Shown here one piece after another: positions 1 to 9,382 of a DNA stretch of 36,955 nt. The first letter of the stretch is position 1, and each line of letters starts with the position of its first letter. The DNA comes from Bacteroidales bacterium (GTDB lineage: Bacteria; Bacteroidota; Bacteroidia; Bacteroidales; GCA-2748055). The DNA is taken from positions 1 to 36,955 of the forward strand of contig JARGFM010000012.1 of NCBI GenBank assembly GCA_029210725.1, read 5' to 3'. The notes beneath the pieces were generated by a model that saw nothing but the letters and a program-made list of their open reading frames with translations, searched no databases and was not told the DNA's origin. Both the position numbers and the translations under genes were made by a program.

Positions 1-194
1 CTAGTTCCTCGTGTAGGATCTTCAAGGTAAAGCCTATCCAACTCTTCCATGATCTGAAGGTCTTTGTTGCTGGCTTTCGTTGGCGTATAATAGAGCGAGC
101 TTCTGGGAATACCCAAAAGTTCACATTGATAGCATATACTCATTGCTCCTTCTTCTCGTTCGACCATCTGCCGGCGGGTATCCAGTGGGATCAT
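1..194 (-). CDS. IS3-family transposase OrfB, N-terminal fragment (partial at window edge)
   Basis: Reading minus-strand codons from ATG at 194 gives a start MIPLDTRRQMVEREEG followed by CELLGIPRSSLYYTP, the conserved N-terminal region of IS3 OrfB transposases (CxLLGxxRSSxYY). The frame stays open to base 1 and overlaps the OrfA 3' end in a different frame. The DDE catalytic domain lies off the left edge. An internal ATG at 167 is an alternative start. The open frame begins just after a TAA at 207-209, right at the A8 tract, which fits production by slippage as an OrfAB fusion. Confidence 0.8.
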   Translation of the reverse strand, partial: MIPLDTRRQMVEREEGAMSICYQCELLGIPRSSLYYTPTKASNKDLQIMEELDRLYLEDPTRGT

Positions 195-477
195 AGAACC
201 TTTTTTTTAACCAGTTAAGATCTACCGATAGTTGTCCTATCTGATGAATCAAATCCTCATTTTCCTTCTTAAGCTTCTTGACCTCAGTAGACTCATCCAT
301 GGCCGAGCTGAATACCTTTCCTGCATTGGTTAAAAAATCTTTCTTCCATTGCGTGATTAAATTCGGATGTACCTGATAAAGCTGTGCGAGTTCAGATATT
401 GTCTTAGTCTCCTTTATTGCTTCAATAGCAACCTTGGCCTTAAAATCAGCCGTAAATGTTCTTCTTGACTTTCTCAT
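121..477 (-). CDS. IS3-family transposase OrfA (HTH DNA-binding subunit)
   Basis: A 118-residue protein. The N-terminus (RRTFTADFKAKVAIEAIKE) is the classic IS3/IS911 OrfA helix-turn-helix, with the recognition region around residues 28-50 (SELAQLYQVHPNLITQWKKDF). A coiled-coil segment follows at about residues 64-92. In IS3 elements OrfA binds the terminal repeats, and a frameshifted OrfAB fusion does the catalysis. An A8 run (minus strand, plus positions 201-208) lies where frame change would be expected. The last 25 or so residues beyond it look like out-of-frame read-through rather than conserved protein. Confidence 0.88.
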   Translation of the reverse strand: MRKSRRTFTADFKAKVAIEAIKETKTISELAQLYQVHPNLITQWKKDFLTNAGKVFSSAMDESTEVKKLKKENEDLIHQIGQLSVDLNWLKKRFYDPTGYPPADGRTRRRSNEYMLSM

Positions 478-714
478 ATGACAGAAATTTTAAAGTTATT
501 AATTTTCTGTCCAGTTTTTTTAGACCATCATAAAATATCCTGGCGGGCAAAGTCCTGTGAAAACGCTTGTTACCTTCCTATAATAGGTTTTTTACAAAGA
601 AAATGAAAATAATCCAGAACCAGATGGGGGTAAAAGGGTGTTTCGGGTGTGTAACAGGTGACAGTAAAAGGGAACACAAAACCCAATTATAAATTTTCAT
701 TAAAATCTGAGATC

Positions 715-1830
715 ATGAAAAAGTTATCTTTTTATTCGTTTGCAGTTCTTCTGGCAGGGGCGCTTTTTATCACTGCCTGTGAAAACACATTCAACGGCCC
801 CGGAACGGAGGATGAAAACAGTATTCTTCCCGGGCAGCTCACCGTGGAAATACCTGATGCACTGCTGGAGGATCTATCTGCTTTGAAAGGGGCCCCTGTG
901 GTGGACACTCTGAAGGGAAGAGAGATCTACGGCCATCTGAGGTTTTTTATTCACACCGGCGATCATGCTGCCCGCATGGTGAGGCATATGATCTACGGTA
1001 TTCGCAGGTACAATATTGACCAGGTTAAGACGGTCACTTATGAGAGTGAGGATGATGGCCGTATTAAGAACCTGGTGGTGGTTGAAGGTCCCGAATTTGA
1101 CGGACGCACCTGGGAGTACGGACTTACCATAAGTGATGCAGAATCGGAAGGTGAAGCTGATGGCGGGAAAGGCATGCAGATCTTCTGGAACAAAAATCCC
1201 AAAGAAGGCATCAGCATTATCAAGCCATATAACCTGGATCGTACTCTGGAAAGAGAGATGGCCAGGACCATGTTCCGGATCGATTACAGCGGGGCAGGTG
1301 AACTTGGTTATGAGCATCATATGATTGTCTCCATTGCCGGTATGCCTTCCATCGATCCTCTGCTGGCACCCTTTGCCATGGACGGTATGAAGATGTTTGT
1401 GGGACAGAATGGCGACTTTGTGGATGTCTACGGGAATTCCAGTCACCCCAATGCCAAATTCCTGACGGAAAAGGTGGGTTATAACTGGGCTTTTGCAGCT
1501 TCCGGATCGAAAGTGGATGATGCCGCAGTTGCTGAGCTTGGTCTGCCACTGAGTAGCCTGGATGCAGAGGGACGTGATATCTTGCTGGAAGAGTTTTCCA
1601 TTTATAATGTTCTTTACAATGAGGTCAAAAACATTTGGCCCCATGCCAGTGAAGAGATTCTTAATGCCTGGCTGACCAATACCGAAGCCCCCGGTTTTTT
1701 CAACAGCCATGGTTTCATTCAGGGAGGGGAAGCTCCTGGAGAGCAGTTCCTCCCATTGATGGAGCGTATTGTCGATCTTTCACCATATAATCCCAAGACT
1801 ATCGCAAACCTGGAGATAAACTTTAATTAG
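715..1830 (+). CDS. Hypothetical lipoprotein
   Basis: A 371-residue protein whose N-terminus MKKLSFYSFAVLLAGALFI ends in a lipobox ITAC, so it is predicted to be exported and lipidated at the cysteine. I do not recognise the mature part. It is mixed alpha/beta and acidic, with a segment around residues 60-90 rich in His/Arg (TGDHAARMVRHMIYGIRRY). The frame is open upstream to 658, but starting there would put 19 hydrophilic residues ahead of the signal peptide, so ATG 715 is preferred. It stands between the IS end and the five-gene envelope cluster, 131 bases before the next gene. Whether it belongs with that cluster is unknown. Confidence 0.75.
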   Translation: MKKLSFYSFAVLLAGALFITACENTFNGPGTEDENSILPGQLTVEIPDALLEDLSALKGAPVVDTLKGREIYGHLRFFIHTGDHAARMVRHMIYGIRRYNIDQVKTVTYESEDDGRIKNLVVVEGPEFDGRTWEYGLTISDAESEGEADGGKGMQIFWNKNPKEGISIIKPYNLDRTLEREMARTMFRIDYSGAGELGYEHHMIVSIAGMPSIDPLLAPFAMDGMKMFVGQNGDFVDVYGNSSHPNAKFLTEKVGYNWAFAASGSKVDDAAVAELGLPLSSLDAEGRDILLEEFSIYNVLYNEVKNIWPHASEEILNAWLTNTEAPGFFNSHGFIQGGEAPGEQFLPLMERIVDLSPYNPKTIANLEINFN

Positions 1831-1899
1831 GGACTCCAGATATCCAAAGCCCTTTCCTTGTCAGGGTCACAGGAGGCTGTATCGAAAGGTGCGGCCTCT

Positions 1900-1907
1900 T
1901 ACTTTTG
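1900..1907 (+). promoter_or_regulatory. Candidate -7 box (TACTTTTG) of the envelope cluster
   Basis: TACTTTTG matches the Bacteroidota -7 consensus TAnnTTTG exactly. It lies about 55 bases before the first gene of the five-gene cluster. No convincing TTTG -33 box is visible at the right spacing, so the call is tentative. Confidence 0.4.
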
Positions 1908-1961
1908 TAAAGGCCCTTCTTTGTTACCGAAAAATCCTGGAGCAGGCTGTTCATTTCTTAT

Positions 1962-4900
1962 ATGCCATGGTATTTATTTATTCGCTTAATTGTATACCGT
2001 ATGTGGACCCGCTTAGGTAAATTATTGCAAATTGCCCAGGGCGACCGGCCCATGATTGCCGCATTGCTCATACAGGCCTTTTGTACAGGGATTTTCGTAG
2101 GGGTACTGGAGCTGGAAGCAAATACCGTATTTGTGGAAGCTTATGGTGCTGAACGTGTCCCTTTTGCACTGATGGCATCTGGTCTGGCAGGAGTTTTAAT
2201 CGCGGCCATTTACGGATATTTCAGCAAGCAGCTCAAATTGCGTGCCTTTGGTATCCTGAACCTGGTGGTGGTACTTATTGCAAGTGCAGTTTTACTGGGG
2301 GGGCTTCATCTGATAGAAAGGGATTACTTTGATTTTGCCACCTTTGTATTTGCCGGGCCTCTCATCCTGATTACACTACTGGGATTCTGGACCACGGTCA
2401 AAGGAAGGCTCTCTTCCAGCAGGGGGAAGCAGTTAAGCGGACTGATCGAAGCAACCCTGGTGGGGGGAATGGCTATCTCCCTTTTTGCCACTCCTGTTCT
2501 GGTCTCCGCGGGAATCAGGATTTATCAGATTCTTTACGCGGGCATGGGAAGCCTGGTTATTGCCAGCGGGGCCCAGATGTACCTGTTGTCACGTCCGGGG
2601 CAACAGGGCGGAATTTACAGAAACAAGAGCGGCAGTGCAGGGCCCATCAGGTTGTTCTCCCACAGGTATACGGCCCTGATGGCAACTTTTGTGATTATCG
2701 GGGTGGCCATATCTGTATTGCTCTACTATCAATTTTTGTCTGTGGCCCAGGACCGTTTTTTCGGAGGGATCCAACTACTTGAGTTCCTGGGGTTATTCTT
2801 TGGGGTCGGTGTGTTACTGGCCTGGTTCATGAAGCGGTTCCTGTTCAACTGGATCAAAAGCAAATCCGGGATCAGGATGACCCTGTCGCTAATGCCAGTC
2901 TTATTGCTCTTCCTGACAATTCCTGCTGCTATATTCGGGGAAAGTTATGGTTATGGAAGCAGTACCGGGCATTTTGCCTCTTACTTCCTCCTGATTGTAT
3001 TTTCCTATCTTTTCAGCCGCTCTATGAAGGTAGCCCTGGAGAATCCTTCCATGAACCTGATTTACCATTCCCTCGACCGAAGAGAGAGAGAGAATGTTCA
3101 GTCGGGTATTGAAGGGGTTTTCAGTCAGATTGGAGTGTTCACAGCCGGACTATTTCTCTCCCTGTTTGTGATGCTTCGTTTCGTAGAGTTATACCATGTG
3201 ACCTACATTTTATTTGTCCTGTTGCTGACCTGGTTTTTGGTGGGTTTGTCGCTCTACAGAAGTTATCGCAGGTTGCTGAAGCTTAATCTTGAATCGGAAC
3301 GAATCACGGACCCCTATGAACAGAGTCTGGCGCAGATTGGACAATACGATGTGGGAAACTCCCGCTTCTCCCTGGAACTGATAGAATTCAACCCTTATTT
3401 TTTTCATTTTGTATCCAGAGAGCGTCAGCTCGCTTTACTGTCCCATGCCAATGCCATGGTGCGCAGGGTGATCTGGGATCATATTTCAAAATCATCTCCA
3501 GGCCTGACCGATATTACTATAAGTCAAATGTTTGTAAATGAAAGAGAACCGGATATAAAGGAGCGGATCAGGCAACTGAAAAAACGCAAGCTGAAATCAA
3601 AGCTGGGACTGCAGGAAGCTTTTATCAGGGAGCGTCTTAATAAATTCAATAAAGTAGAGAGTCAGCCTGATAACTCCATAGGTGAGGTATTTCGGTCAGG
3701 GGAGAGCCATGAGCTTATGGCGGCCCTTTATTACGTGGCTGAGTCAAAGGATCAAAAGCATCTGCCCGAGGTCATTTCCCTTTTCAGGGACAGGGACCCG
3801 GATACCCGGGGGGTAGCAATTTCTGCAGCCGGCTGGCTTGACCTGGGGGGAAATGCTGATAAAATAATTGATTTGCTCATCGATCCGCTGCACTATAAGA
3901 CCGCCTGGTCCACACTGGTGAAACAGGGCGAGAATGTTCTGGATGAACTGGAAATGGCCTTTTACAAGCCGGAAGCGGATATTCGTATGCAAACCCGCAT
4001 TGTTTCTGTTGTTTCGGCTATTGGCGGAAAGCGAGCCATACAACTCTTGCTGCAGAAGCTGGAGTATCAGCACCGCGAAATATTTCATTCTGTTGTGCAG
4101 GGCTTGTATACCAATAATTTTGAGGCGACAGTTATCCAGGAGGCACAGATTCAGAATGCCATATTACGGATGATCCAGGCGGGGACCTGGATCATGGCTG
4201 CCAGAATTTCTGTTCGAACCGATGATCCCGGAGGTTGTCTGTCCCGGGTGATTGATCTGGAGCTTTGGGAGCTCAACGAATTGATCCTGATGCTGCTTAC
4301 TATGATTTATGACCGAAGCTCGGTGCGCAGAATTAAAATCAGTTTGCTGGACAGGCAGTCTGATGATCGTCAGATGGCCATCGAGTTACTGGAATTGCTG
4401 GTACGGGAGCCCCTGAAAACGGTTCTGGTTTCCTATTTCCATGATGTATCAGTGAGGGAGAAGCTGGACAAGTTGAAGGACCTATATCCCATTGATGTTT
4501 TCCCGGTGGATATGTTACTGAAGCGAATTCTGAACCGCAGCGGGGCTCAGATAGGCGATTTCATTAAAATAAGTGTACTTGAGAGGATGGGAAATGAGCC
4601 CCGGTTTTTTGATGAACAACAAATCATCGCTCAGGGATTTCATCCCAATCCGAGGATCAGGGAGATTGCAGCCTGGCTGTTACGCAAAAATAATCCGGAA
4701 CAATATGACCTGCTGACCGAAAGGCTGGATTTTCCTGATAATAGTTTTCCGGGCCACGAAGACATGGTCCGCTGGTACCTGGATACTACGATGAGACTGA
4801 CATCCTGGACCTTATTCCTCCATGTTGGAGTTAATTCTTTATTTAAACTTGTCTCCATAGCAAGACCATTTACGGATGAGTGGTCTGCCGGTACAGACTC

Positions 4901-5126
4901 TGTAATTCTTGCCAGATCGGTATCTGCGGAAGAATTTACCACCCTTTCAAATGGAATTGCAATAATTGCGGCTCATCAGCCCGAAATTTTGGAGCAGATT
5001 CGTTATCTTGGTACCATAGGAGCATGCGAGGCCTTTCTGATAGATCGAAAGGATTTTGTTGAACTTTTGTTTGACGAAAGAAGTCTGTTGCATATTTTTT
5101 GTAGTTTCCTGAACCAGACTTCTTAG
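1962..5126 (+). CDS. Nucleotide-transporter-like (NTT/Npt) membrane protein with HEAT-repeat C-terminal region
   Basis: A 1054-residue two-part protein. Residues about 30-432 contain some 12 hydrophobic helices. The first helices and the segment VFVEAYGAERVPFALMASGL resemble the ATP/ADP-carrier (NTT/TLC) branch of the MFS fold. Residues about 440-930 are amphipathic helical pairs with HEAT-like character (RDPDTRGVAISAAGWLDLG, HPNPRIREIAAWLLRK). The last 110 or so residues resemble a decayed cyclic-nucleotide-binding domain (IDRKDFVELLFDE near the end) without its phosphate-binding cassette. NTT-like proteins with HEAT and cNMP-domain tails are known in free-living bacteria, but their substrates are mostly unestablished. 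ATG 2001 is an equally plausible start, giving a more typical N-terminus. First gene of the cluster, 43 bases before the STAND gene. Confidence 0.75.
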   Translation: MPWYLFIRLIVYRMWTRLGKLLQIAQGDRPMIAALLIQAFCTGIFVGVLELEANTVFVEAYGAERVPFALMASGLAGVLIAAIYGYFSKQLKLRAFGILNLVVVLIASAVLLGGLHLIERDYFDFATFVFAGPLILITLLGFWTTVKGRLSSSRGKQLSGLIEATLVGGMAISLFATPVLVSAGIRIYQILYAGMGSLVIASGAQMYLLSRPGQQGGIYRNKSGSAGPIRLFSHRYTALMATFVIIGVAISVLLYYQFLSVAQDRFFGGIQLLEFLGLFFGVGVLLAWFMKRFLFNWIKSKSGIRMTLSLMPVLLLFLTIPAAIFGESYGYGSSTGHFASYFLLIVFSYLFSRSMKVALENPSMNLIYHSLDRRERENVQSGIEGVFSQIGVFTAGLFLSLFVMLRFVELYHVTYILFVLLLTWFLVGLSLYRSYRRLLKLNLESERITDPYEQSLAQIGQYDVGNSRFSLELIEFNPYFFHFVSRERQLALLSHANAMVRRVIWDHISKSSPGLTDITISQMFVNEREPDIKERIRQLKKRKLKSKLGLQEAFIRERLNKFNKVESQPDNSIGEVFRSGESHELMAALYYVAESKDQKHLPEVISLFRDRDPDTRGVAISAAGWLDLGGNADKIIDLLIDPLHYKTAWSTLVKQGENVLDELEMAFYKPEADIRMQTRIVSVVSAIGGKRAIQLLLQKLEYQHREIFHSVVQGLYTNNFEATVIQEAQIQNAILRMIQAGTWIMAARISVRTDDPGGCLSRVIDLELWELNELILMLLTMIYDRSSVRRIKISLLDRQSDDRQMAIELLELLVREPLKTVLVSYFHDVSVREKLDKLKDLYPIDVFPVDMLLKRILNRSGAQIGDFIKISVLERMGNEPRFFDEQQIIAQGFHPNPRIREIAAWLLRKNNPEQYDLLTERLDFPDNSFPGHEDMVRWYLDTTMRLTSWTLFLHVGVNSLFKLVSIARPFTDEWSAGTDSVILARSVSAEEFTTLSNGIAIIAAHQPEILEQIRYLGTIGACEAFLIDRKDFVELLFDERSLLHIFCSFLNQTS

Positions 5127-5169
5127 AAGTTGTTTCAGGAATTGGCGAAGCGATTATTGAAACTAGTTT

Positions 5170-8100
5170 ATGGGTGAACCCTCCATGATAAATACCGGGG
5201 TGTTACAGAGAAATCCTTTTCCGGGCAGTCGGCCTTTTTTTTCAGCCGAAGATCAATTCTTTTTTGGCAGGGATGAGCCTGTGTCACAGGTGCTCAAAGT
5301 TCTTCTCAAAAAAAGATTTGTGGCCATGGTTGGTGCCTCTGCCTCGGGAAAGACCTCTCTGATACAGTCAGGAATAATACCGGTGCTTCTTTCCGATATG
5401 AAAGAGGAGTGGGTTCCCATTTATATCAGGCCCGGGAAACGACCCATGGAGAGCCTGATCAGGGGAGTTCAAAAGATTTTTTCCAGGAAGATATCAGAGT
5501 CAGACGTACACTCTTTTCTCAATGATTCGCAAAGTCTGGGTAATTTTCTCATTGAGAAAGACCTGGGTAATTACCATTATCTTCTTGTGGTGGATCAGTT
5601 CGAAGAGCTTTTTACCTGGCCTTCTATAGGTAAAAAAAGAAGAAGCGGAAAAAGTCCGGATGCACAGCAGTTCATCAATCACCTGATGAGAATGGTGGAT
5701 GAGGAGGAACCCAGAATCTTTCTGATGCTCTCGATCAGATCCGAATTTCTGGATTATTGTTCCAGTTTCAGAGGGTTGACCGAGCATCTGAACAAAAGCA
5801 AATACCTGCTTCCCCGAATGAGCCGGGATAACCTGAAAGAGGCTATTCTGGAGCCGCTCCATGTGGCGTCCATAGAGGCGGAGAGTGGCTTCGAGGATTA
5901 TCTGCTGAACGAACTGGAAGATGTGGAACCTCAGCTTCCCCTGCTGCAGAATGCTTTGAAGCAAACCTGGGTGCAATGGAAAAAACGTGGCAAGGCCGAC
6001 CAGCCTCTGACACTGGATGACTACCAGGCCGGAGGTACCATTCGTGGCGGACTGAGCAGGGATCTGGAGAATATATACCATTCAATGGAATTCTACCAGA
6101 AAGAGATTTGTGAAAGGATATTTAAGACCATCGCCTATAAAACGGGCAGGCAGGAGGTCTTCAGCCGGAGGACAAGCCTTGGCAGTATTGCCCGGATCGC
6201 TAAGTGCAGCGTGGATCGCATTCTGGAGGTAGTGGACATTTTTGAAAAGGCAGGGCACCCTTTTCTCAGCAACAAGTTATCGGAGACCATGTCCTCCGAA
6301 ACCAGGATTGAGCTGCCGCATGAATCCCTGATAAATATATGGGACAGACTTCACCAATGGGTGGAGGAGGAGGATGAATCCATCAGGATGTATCTGTATC
6401 TTTCTCAGGCATCAGCGTCCTATCAGCGCGATATGGGGGCTCTGCTGGTTGCTGATGAATTGCAGAAGGCGATTGACTGGGAGAGAGAACAGAAACCAAA
6501 CCCCGCATGGGGGATTCAGTTTGATCCCGCCTATGAAAGGGCCATGGTGTTCCTGAATACCAGTGAAGAAGAGTATCTCTGGAACGAAAAGCGAAAAATC
6601 ATCCTTAAACGCAGGAAGCATATTCTGAACCGTTCCATCATTGCCGGTAGTTTGGTGCTTGCGACAGCAATTGCCCTGATGGTTTATATTTCTCAGAAAA
6701 GGCCTGCTGAAACCGATCAGCAGGTCCGGGTTGTGATGGAGCAATCCCCCTCCATATCCCAGGGAGAGCAGGGCCCTGTTATGGATGATATCCGTGAAAC
6801 CGGAGAGGAGGGCCCGGGACCGAGGGAGGATCAGGGCCCGGACCGGGTGAATGAGCAGGACGGCATCCGGACACACTCTGAAGAGCCTGGCACGGAGATT
6901 GTTATAGTTCCTGCCGGTCCCCGGGAGATCCCTGGTGGGCAGGCCGAGACCGGAGAGACCTCCGGAGAGACCGCCGGGGAGAACGCCGGGGTGATCATGG
7001 AGGAGGAAACGGAACCGGCATCCGCAGCAGACAGGATGGGGGAACTCATCATATCCATCGCTAAAGATGCCGCTTACCAGAGTGTCAGCCTTACCAGAAA
7101 CCCCGATCTCCAGGGTCTGGTTGCCTATCAGGCCTACCTGCTGAACAAAAGACATAGCGGGGATTCCTTTGACCCGGATATTTACAAAGGTCTGTACGAA
7201 TCCATGAAGAAACTGATTTCACCGGCTTATAACATTTATCCGAATCTGCGAAATTCCATTAAGGCCATGGAGTGGCTAAACCGATCCGGAAGCATTCTGG
7301 CAGCAAGTAGTGATGGAGATATTAAAATACTATCGGGGAATATCGCTAACCGGGCAGCACAGATCAACCTGGCCGGGACGGGATACAACAATGAATGCCT
7401 GGGAATAAGCCCTGATGAGCGGATTGCCGCAGTTGGCACCAATGGGGGAGGATTGTTGTTTATTGAATTGGATAACCGGGGCGAACTGATTCACACGAAT
7501 ATAGAGCAGGGGTACGTGGTTCTTTTTATTGAAAACCTGGGACGCAGCGGTAGTTTTTTATCTGCCGGGACCAGCAATAAAATACTGAAGTGGGATTACA
7601 GCAGTTTCACCCCTTCCACGCTGGTGACATTAAGTACCAGGCCCCTTGCACTGGTCACTTCAGGGAGTGGTTCCACGGCGGCTTTTGCAACAGCCACGGG
7701 CCGGCTCTATACCATGGATGTAAGAGATACAACTACTCTGGAGCAGGTCAATAGTTTTGGACGCAATCAGGTCAGAGCACTGTCCTACAGTCCGGGAGAG
7801 CGCTTCCTGGCTGCCGGAATGCTGGATGGTTCGGTAAAGGTTTTATCCGGTGATGGCAGGAGGAACCTGGCCAACCTGTTCGGACCAGGCGCCAGGATAT
7901 CCGCTCTGGAATTCAGTCCCGATGGCAGCCTGTTGGTGGCCGCTTCACATGACGGGAATGTATATATGTGGAACGCTTCCGATTGGGATGTTCCGCCTGT
8001 GGTATTTACGGAAAATAATGGGTTTATTCTCTCTCTGTGCTTTAACCGGAACGGCAGTTACTTTTACAGCGGAAGCGTTGCCTATCCCCGGATGGTTGGC

Positions 8101-8226
8101 AGGCCCTCAAAACCTGAGCAGATGGCAGAAGGCTTTTGTTCCTTGCTTGGCAGAAATCTGACCCGGGAGGAGTGGAACCGGTTTTTTGGGATAGATATGC
8201 CTTATGAAGAGACCTGTCCGAGATGA
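5170..8226 (+). CDS. Membrane-anchored STAND NTPase (nSTAND1-type) with WD40 propeller
   Basis: A 1018-residue protein. It opens with the NPFPGSRPF/FFGRDEP start typical of nSTAND1 NTPases. Walker A is GASASGKT (residues 55-62) and Walker B is LLVVDQFEELF (138-148). A winged-helix-like region ends in the typical LPHESLINIW (382-391). A single TM helix spans about 489-508, preceded by KRKIILKRRKHILNR, so by the positive-inside rule the NTPase is cytosolic and the C-terminus periplasmic. Residues about 511-625 are a Gly/Glu/Pro-rich linker. About seven WD40-like blades span 695-1000 (ALEFSPDGSLLVAAS is the clearest), followed by a C-terminal tail with W-x2-FFG and Y-x3-CP. STAND proteins are signal-responsive switches; the partner or signal here is unknown. 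ATG 5185 is an alternative start. Confidence 0.85.
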   Translation: MGEPSMINTGVLQRNPFPGSRPFFSAEDQFFFGRDEPVSQVLKVLLKKRFVAMVGASASGKTSLIQSGIIPVLLSDMKEEWVPIYIRPGKRPMESLIRGVQKIFSRKISESDVHSFLNDSQSLGNFLIEKDLGNYHYLLVVDQFEELFTWPSIGKKRRSGKSPDAQQFINHLMRMVDEEEPRIFLMLSIRSEFLDYCSSFRGLTEHLNKSKYLLPRMSRDNLKEAILEPLHVASIEAESGFEDYLLNELEDVEPQLPLLQNALKQTWVQWKKRGKADQPLTLDDYQAGGTIRGGLSRDLENIYHSMEFYQKEICERIFKTIAYKTGRQEVFSRRTSLGSIARIAKCSVDRILEVVDIFEKAGHPFLSNKLSETMSSETRIELPHESLINIWDRLHQWVEEEDESIRMYLYLSQASASYQRDMGALLVADELQKAIDWEREQKPNPAWGIQFDPAYERAMVFLNTSEEEYLWNEKRKIILKRRKHILNRSIIAGSLVLATAIALMVYISQKRPAETDQQVRVVMEQSPSISQGEQGPVMDDIRETGEEGPGPREDQGPDRVNEQDGIRTHSEEPGTEIVIVPAGPREIPGGQAETGETSGETAGENAGVIMEEETEPASAADRMGELIISIAKDAAYQSVSLTRNPDLQGLVAYQAYLLNKRHSGDSFDPDIYKGLYESMKKLISPAYNIYPNLRNSIKAMEWLNRSGSILAASSDGDIKILSGNIANRAAQINLAGTGYNNECLGISPDERIAAVGTNGGGLLFIELDNRGELIHTNIEQGYVVLFIENLGRSGSFLSAGTSNKILKWDYSSFTPSTLVTLSTRPLALVTSGSGSTAAFATATGRLYTMDVRDTTTLEQVNSFGRNQVRALSYSPGERFLAAGMLDGSVKVLSGDGRRNLANLFGPGARISALEFSPDGSLLVAASHDGNVYMWNASDWDVPPVVFTENNGFILSLCFNRNGSYFYSGSVAYPRMVGRPSKPEQMAEGFCSLLGRNLTREEWNRFFGIDMPYEETCPR

Positions 8227-8239
8227 GATTAATACGAAT

Positions 8240-9373
8240 ATGGATATGCCAAAAAGGATAGTCATTTTCTTCTTGCTGATTCTGGGTCTGCATACGATCA
8301 TGGCACAGGATCTGGTCGATTGTATCTACCTGCTTGAGGATGGCAGAGAGGCTTATGAGGCCGGAATGGTGGAACTGGTTCCCGAGTTATTACTGGAATG
8401 TATTCGAACCAACGGTCTCAGCGGTGAAGCAAAAAAAGAGGCCTACAAACTCGTCATCAACTCCTATCTGTTTGATTATCTTTCTGATGAAGCTGACAGT
8501 CTGATGGACCATTTCGTGCTTGAATTCCCTGACTACAGGGCCGCGAATTCAGATTCCCAGGGATTTGTTTTTCTGCTGGACTCTCATTTGAGAGCACAGG
8601 GGATTGATCCGGATGTTGTTCCGGGGGATGCTGAACTCTCCGAAGAAGATAATGCTGACAAAGGGCTCCTGAAGCGCAGAGTCATCACCAAAGGGGCAGG
8701 TTATGGGAATTCGGTGGGATTCACTTTTGGAATTCCAATGAGCCTGCCGATGACTGCGGAGGGATTCAGTGTTGGAAATCCGGCCGGTGATGAAAGTCAT
8801 TTTGGATTGTTGCCTGGTTTACAGCTTGGAGCAACTGGCAACCTGATTCTTAAGCCCAAACTGGAAGCCTCTGTGGGTTTGCTTTACAGCCTGTCCCGCT
8901 TCAGTTATTCAGCTACCCCCATGTCTTTCACCTCCTACCGCTATGAGGAGGCACAACACCAGCTGTTAATGCCTCTTTCGGTGATCTATAAGTTTAACCC
9001 TGAAGATATGAGGATATGCTATTATCTCAGGGGGGGGGCGGAACCTGGCTTCCTTTTGCTTGCTTCGGGCAAGGGTACCAGAACTTTTGAAAGTACCCGG
9101 GATGATCTGTCTGTAGAAAGAGTAGAAATTACGGAATCCAGAAAGCCCTTCAGTCTGAATTTATTGCTTGGCGGTGGTGTCAGGATACCGCTGAATAAGG
9201 CCTTTATTTACGCGGAGGCAAGCTTAAGCTCTGATATCTTTCGGTCGAACCGGGACACTTACCGTTATCCAGACAACGACCTTACCTGGGTGCTTTATCA
9301 TGTGGATAGCGATTTCCGGGTTTTTCAGCTATCCATATGGGCAGGGATTTGTTGGGATCTTACAAAGGAATAG
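8240..9373 (+). CDS. Outer-membrane beta-barrel protein with N-terminal helical (TPR-like) domain
   Basis: A 377-residue protein. A signal peptide (MPKRIVIFFLLILGLHTIMAQ) is followed by about 110 helical residues resembling short TPR units (LEDGREAYEAGMVELVPELL). From about residue 150 onward, alternating beta strands with aromatic ends resemble the PorT/OmpA-type outer-membrane beta-barrels of Bacteroidota. The frame is open back to 8204, inside the STAND gene, but ATG 8240 or 8246 places the signal peptide at the N-terminus and is preferred. It follows the STAND gene by 13 bases, suggesting co-translation. Its periplasmic helical domain could meet the periplasmic WD40 domain of the STAND protein; that is inference. 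Confidence 0.78.
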   Translation: MDMPKRIVIFFLLILGLHTIMAQDLVDCIYLLEDGREAYEAGMVELVPELLLECIRTNGLSGEAKKEAYKLVINSYLFDYLSDEADSLMDHFVLEFPDYRAANSDSQGFVFLLDSHLRAQGIDPDVVPGDAELSEEDNADKGLLKRRVITKGAGYGNSVGFTFGIPMSLPMTAEGFSVGNPAGDESHFGLLPGLQLGATGNLILKPKLEASVGLLYSLSRFSYSATPMSFTSYRYEEAQHQLLMPLSVIYKFNPEDMRICYYLRGGAEPGFLLLASGKGTRTFESTRDDLSVERVEITESRKPFSLNLLLGGGVRIPLNKAFIYAEASLSSDIFRSNRDTYRYPDNDLTWVLYHVDSDFRVFQLSIWAGICWDLTKE

Positions 9374-9382
9374 AAATAAGAT

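Larger units (their letters stand above)
1..530 (-). mobile_element. IS3-family insertion sequence, 5' part, truncated by window edge
   Basis: Two overlapping minus-strand frames match the IS3 layout: OrfA (HTH, 121-477) and the start of OrfB (before 194). The likely terminal end is near 507-530, where the minus strand reads tggtctaaaaaaactggacag just upstream of the OrfA start. That is the usual place for the IS3 left inverted repeat. The other end, the OrfB catalytic core and any target duplication lie outside the window, so the exact boundary is inferred. Confidence 0.7.

Noticed and set aside
874-1710. 278-codon minus-strand ORF inside the lipoprotein gene
   Set aside because: It is antisense to a gene with a clear signal peptide and lipobox, and it shows no family features itself.
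6412-7155. 247-codon minus-strand ORF in the STAND gene
   Set aside because: It falls opposite the TM and low-complexity linker; Gly/Pro/Leu bias mirrors the sense strand.
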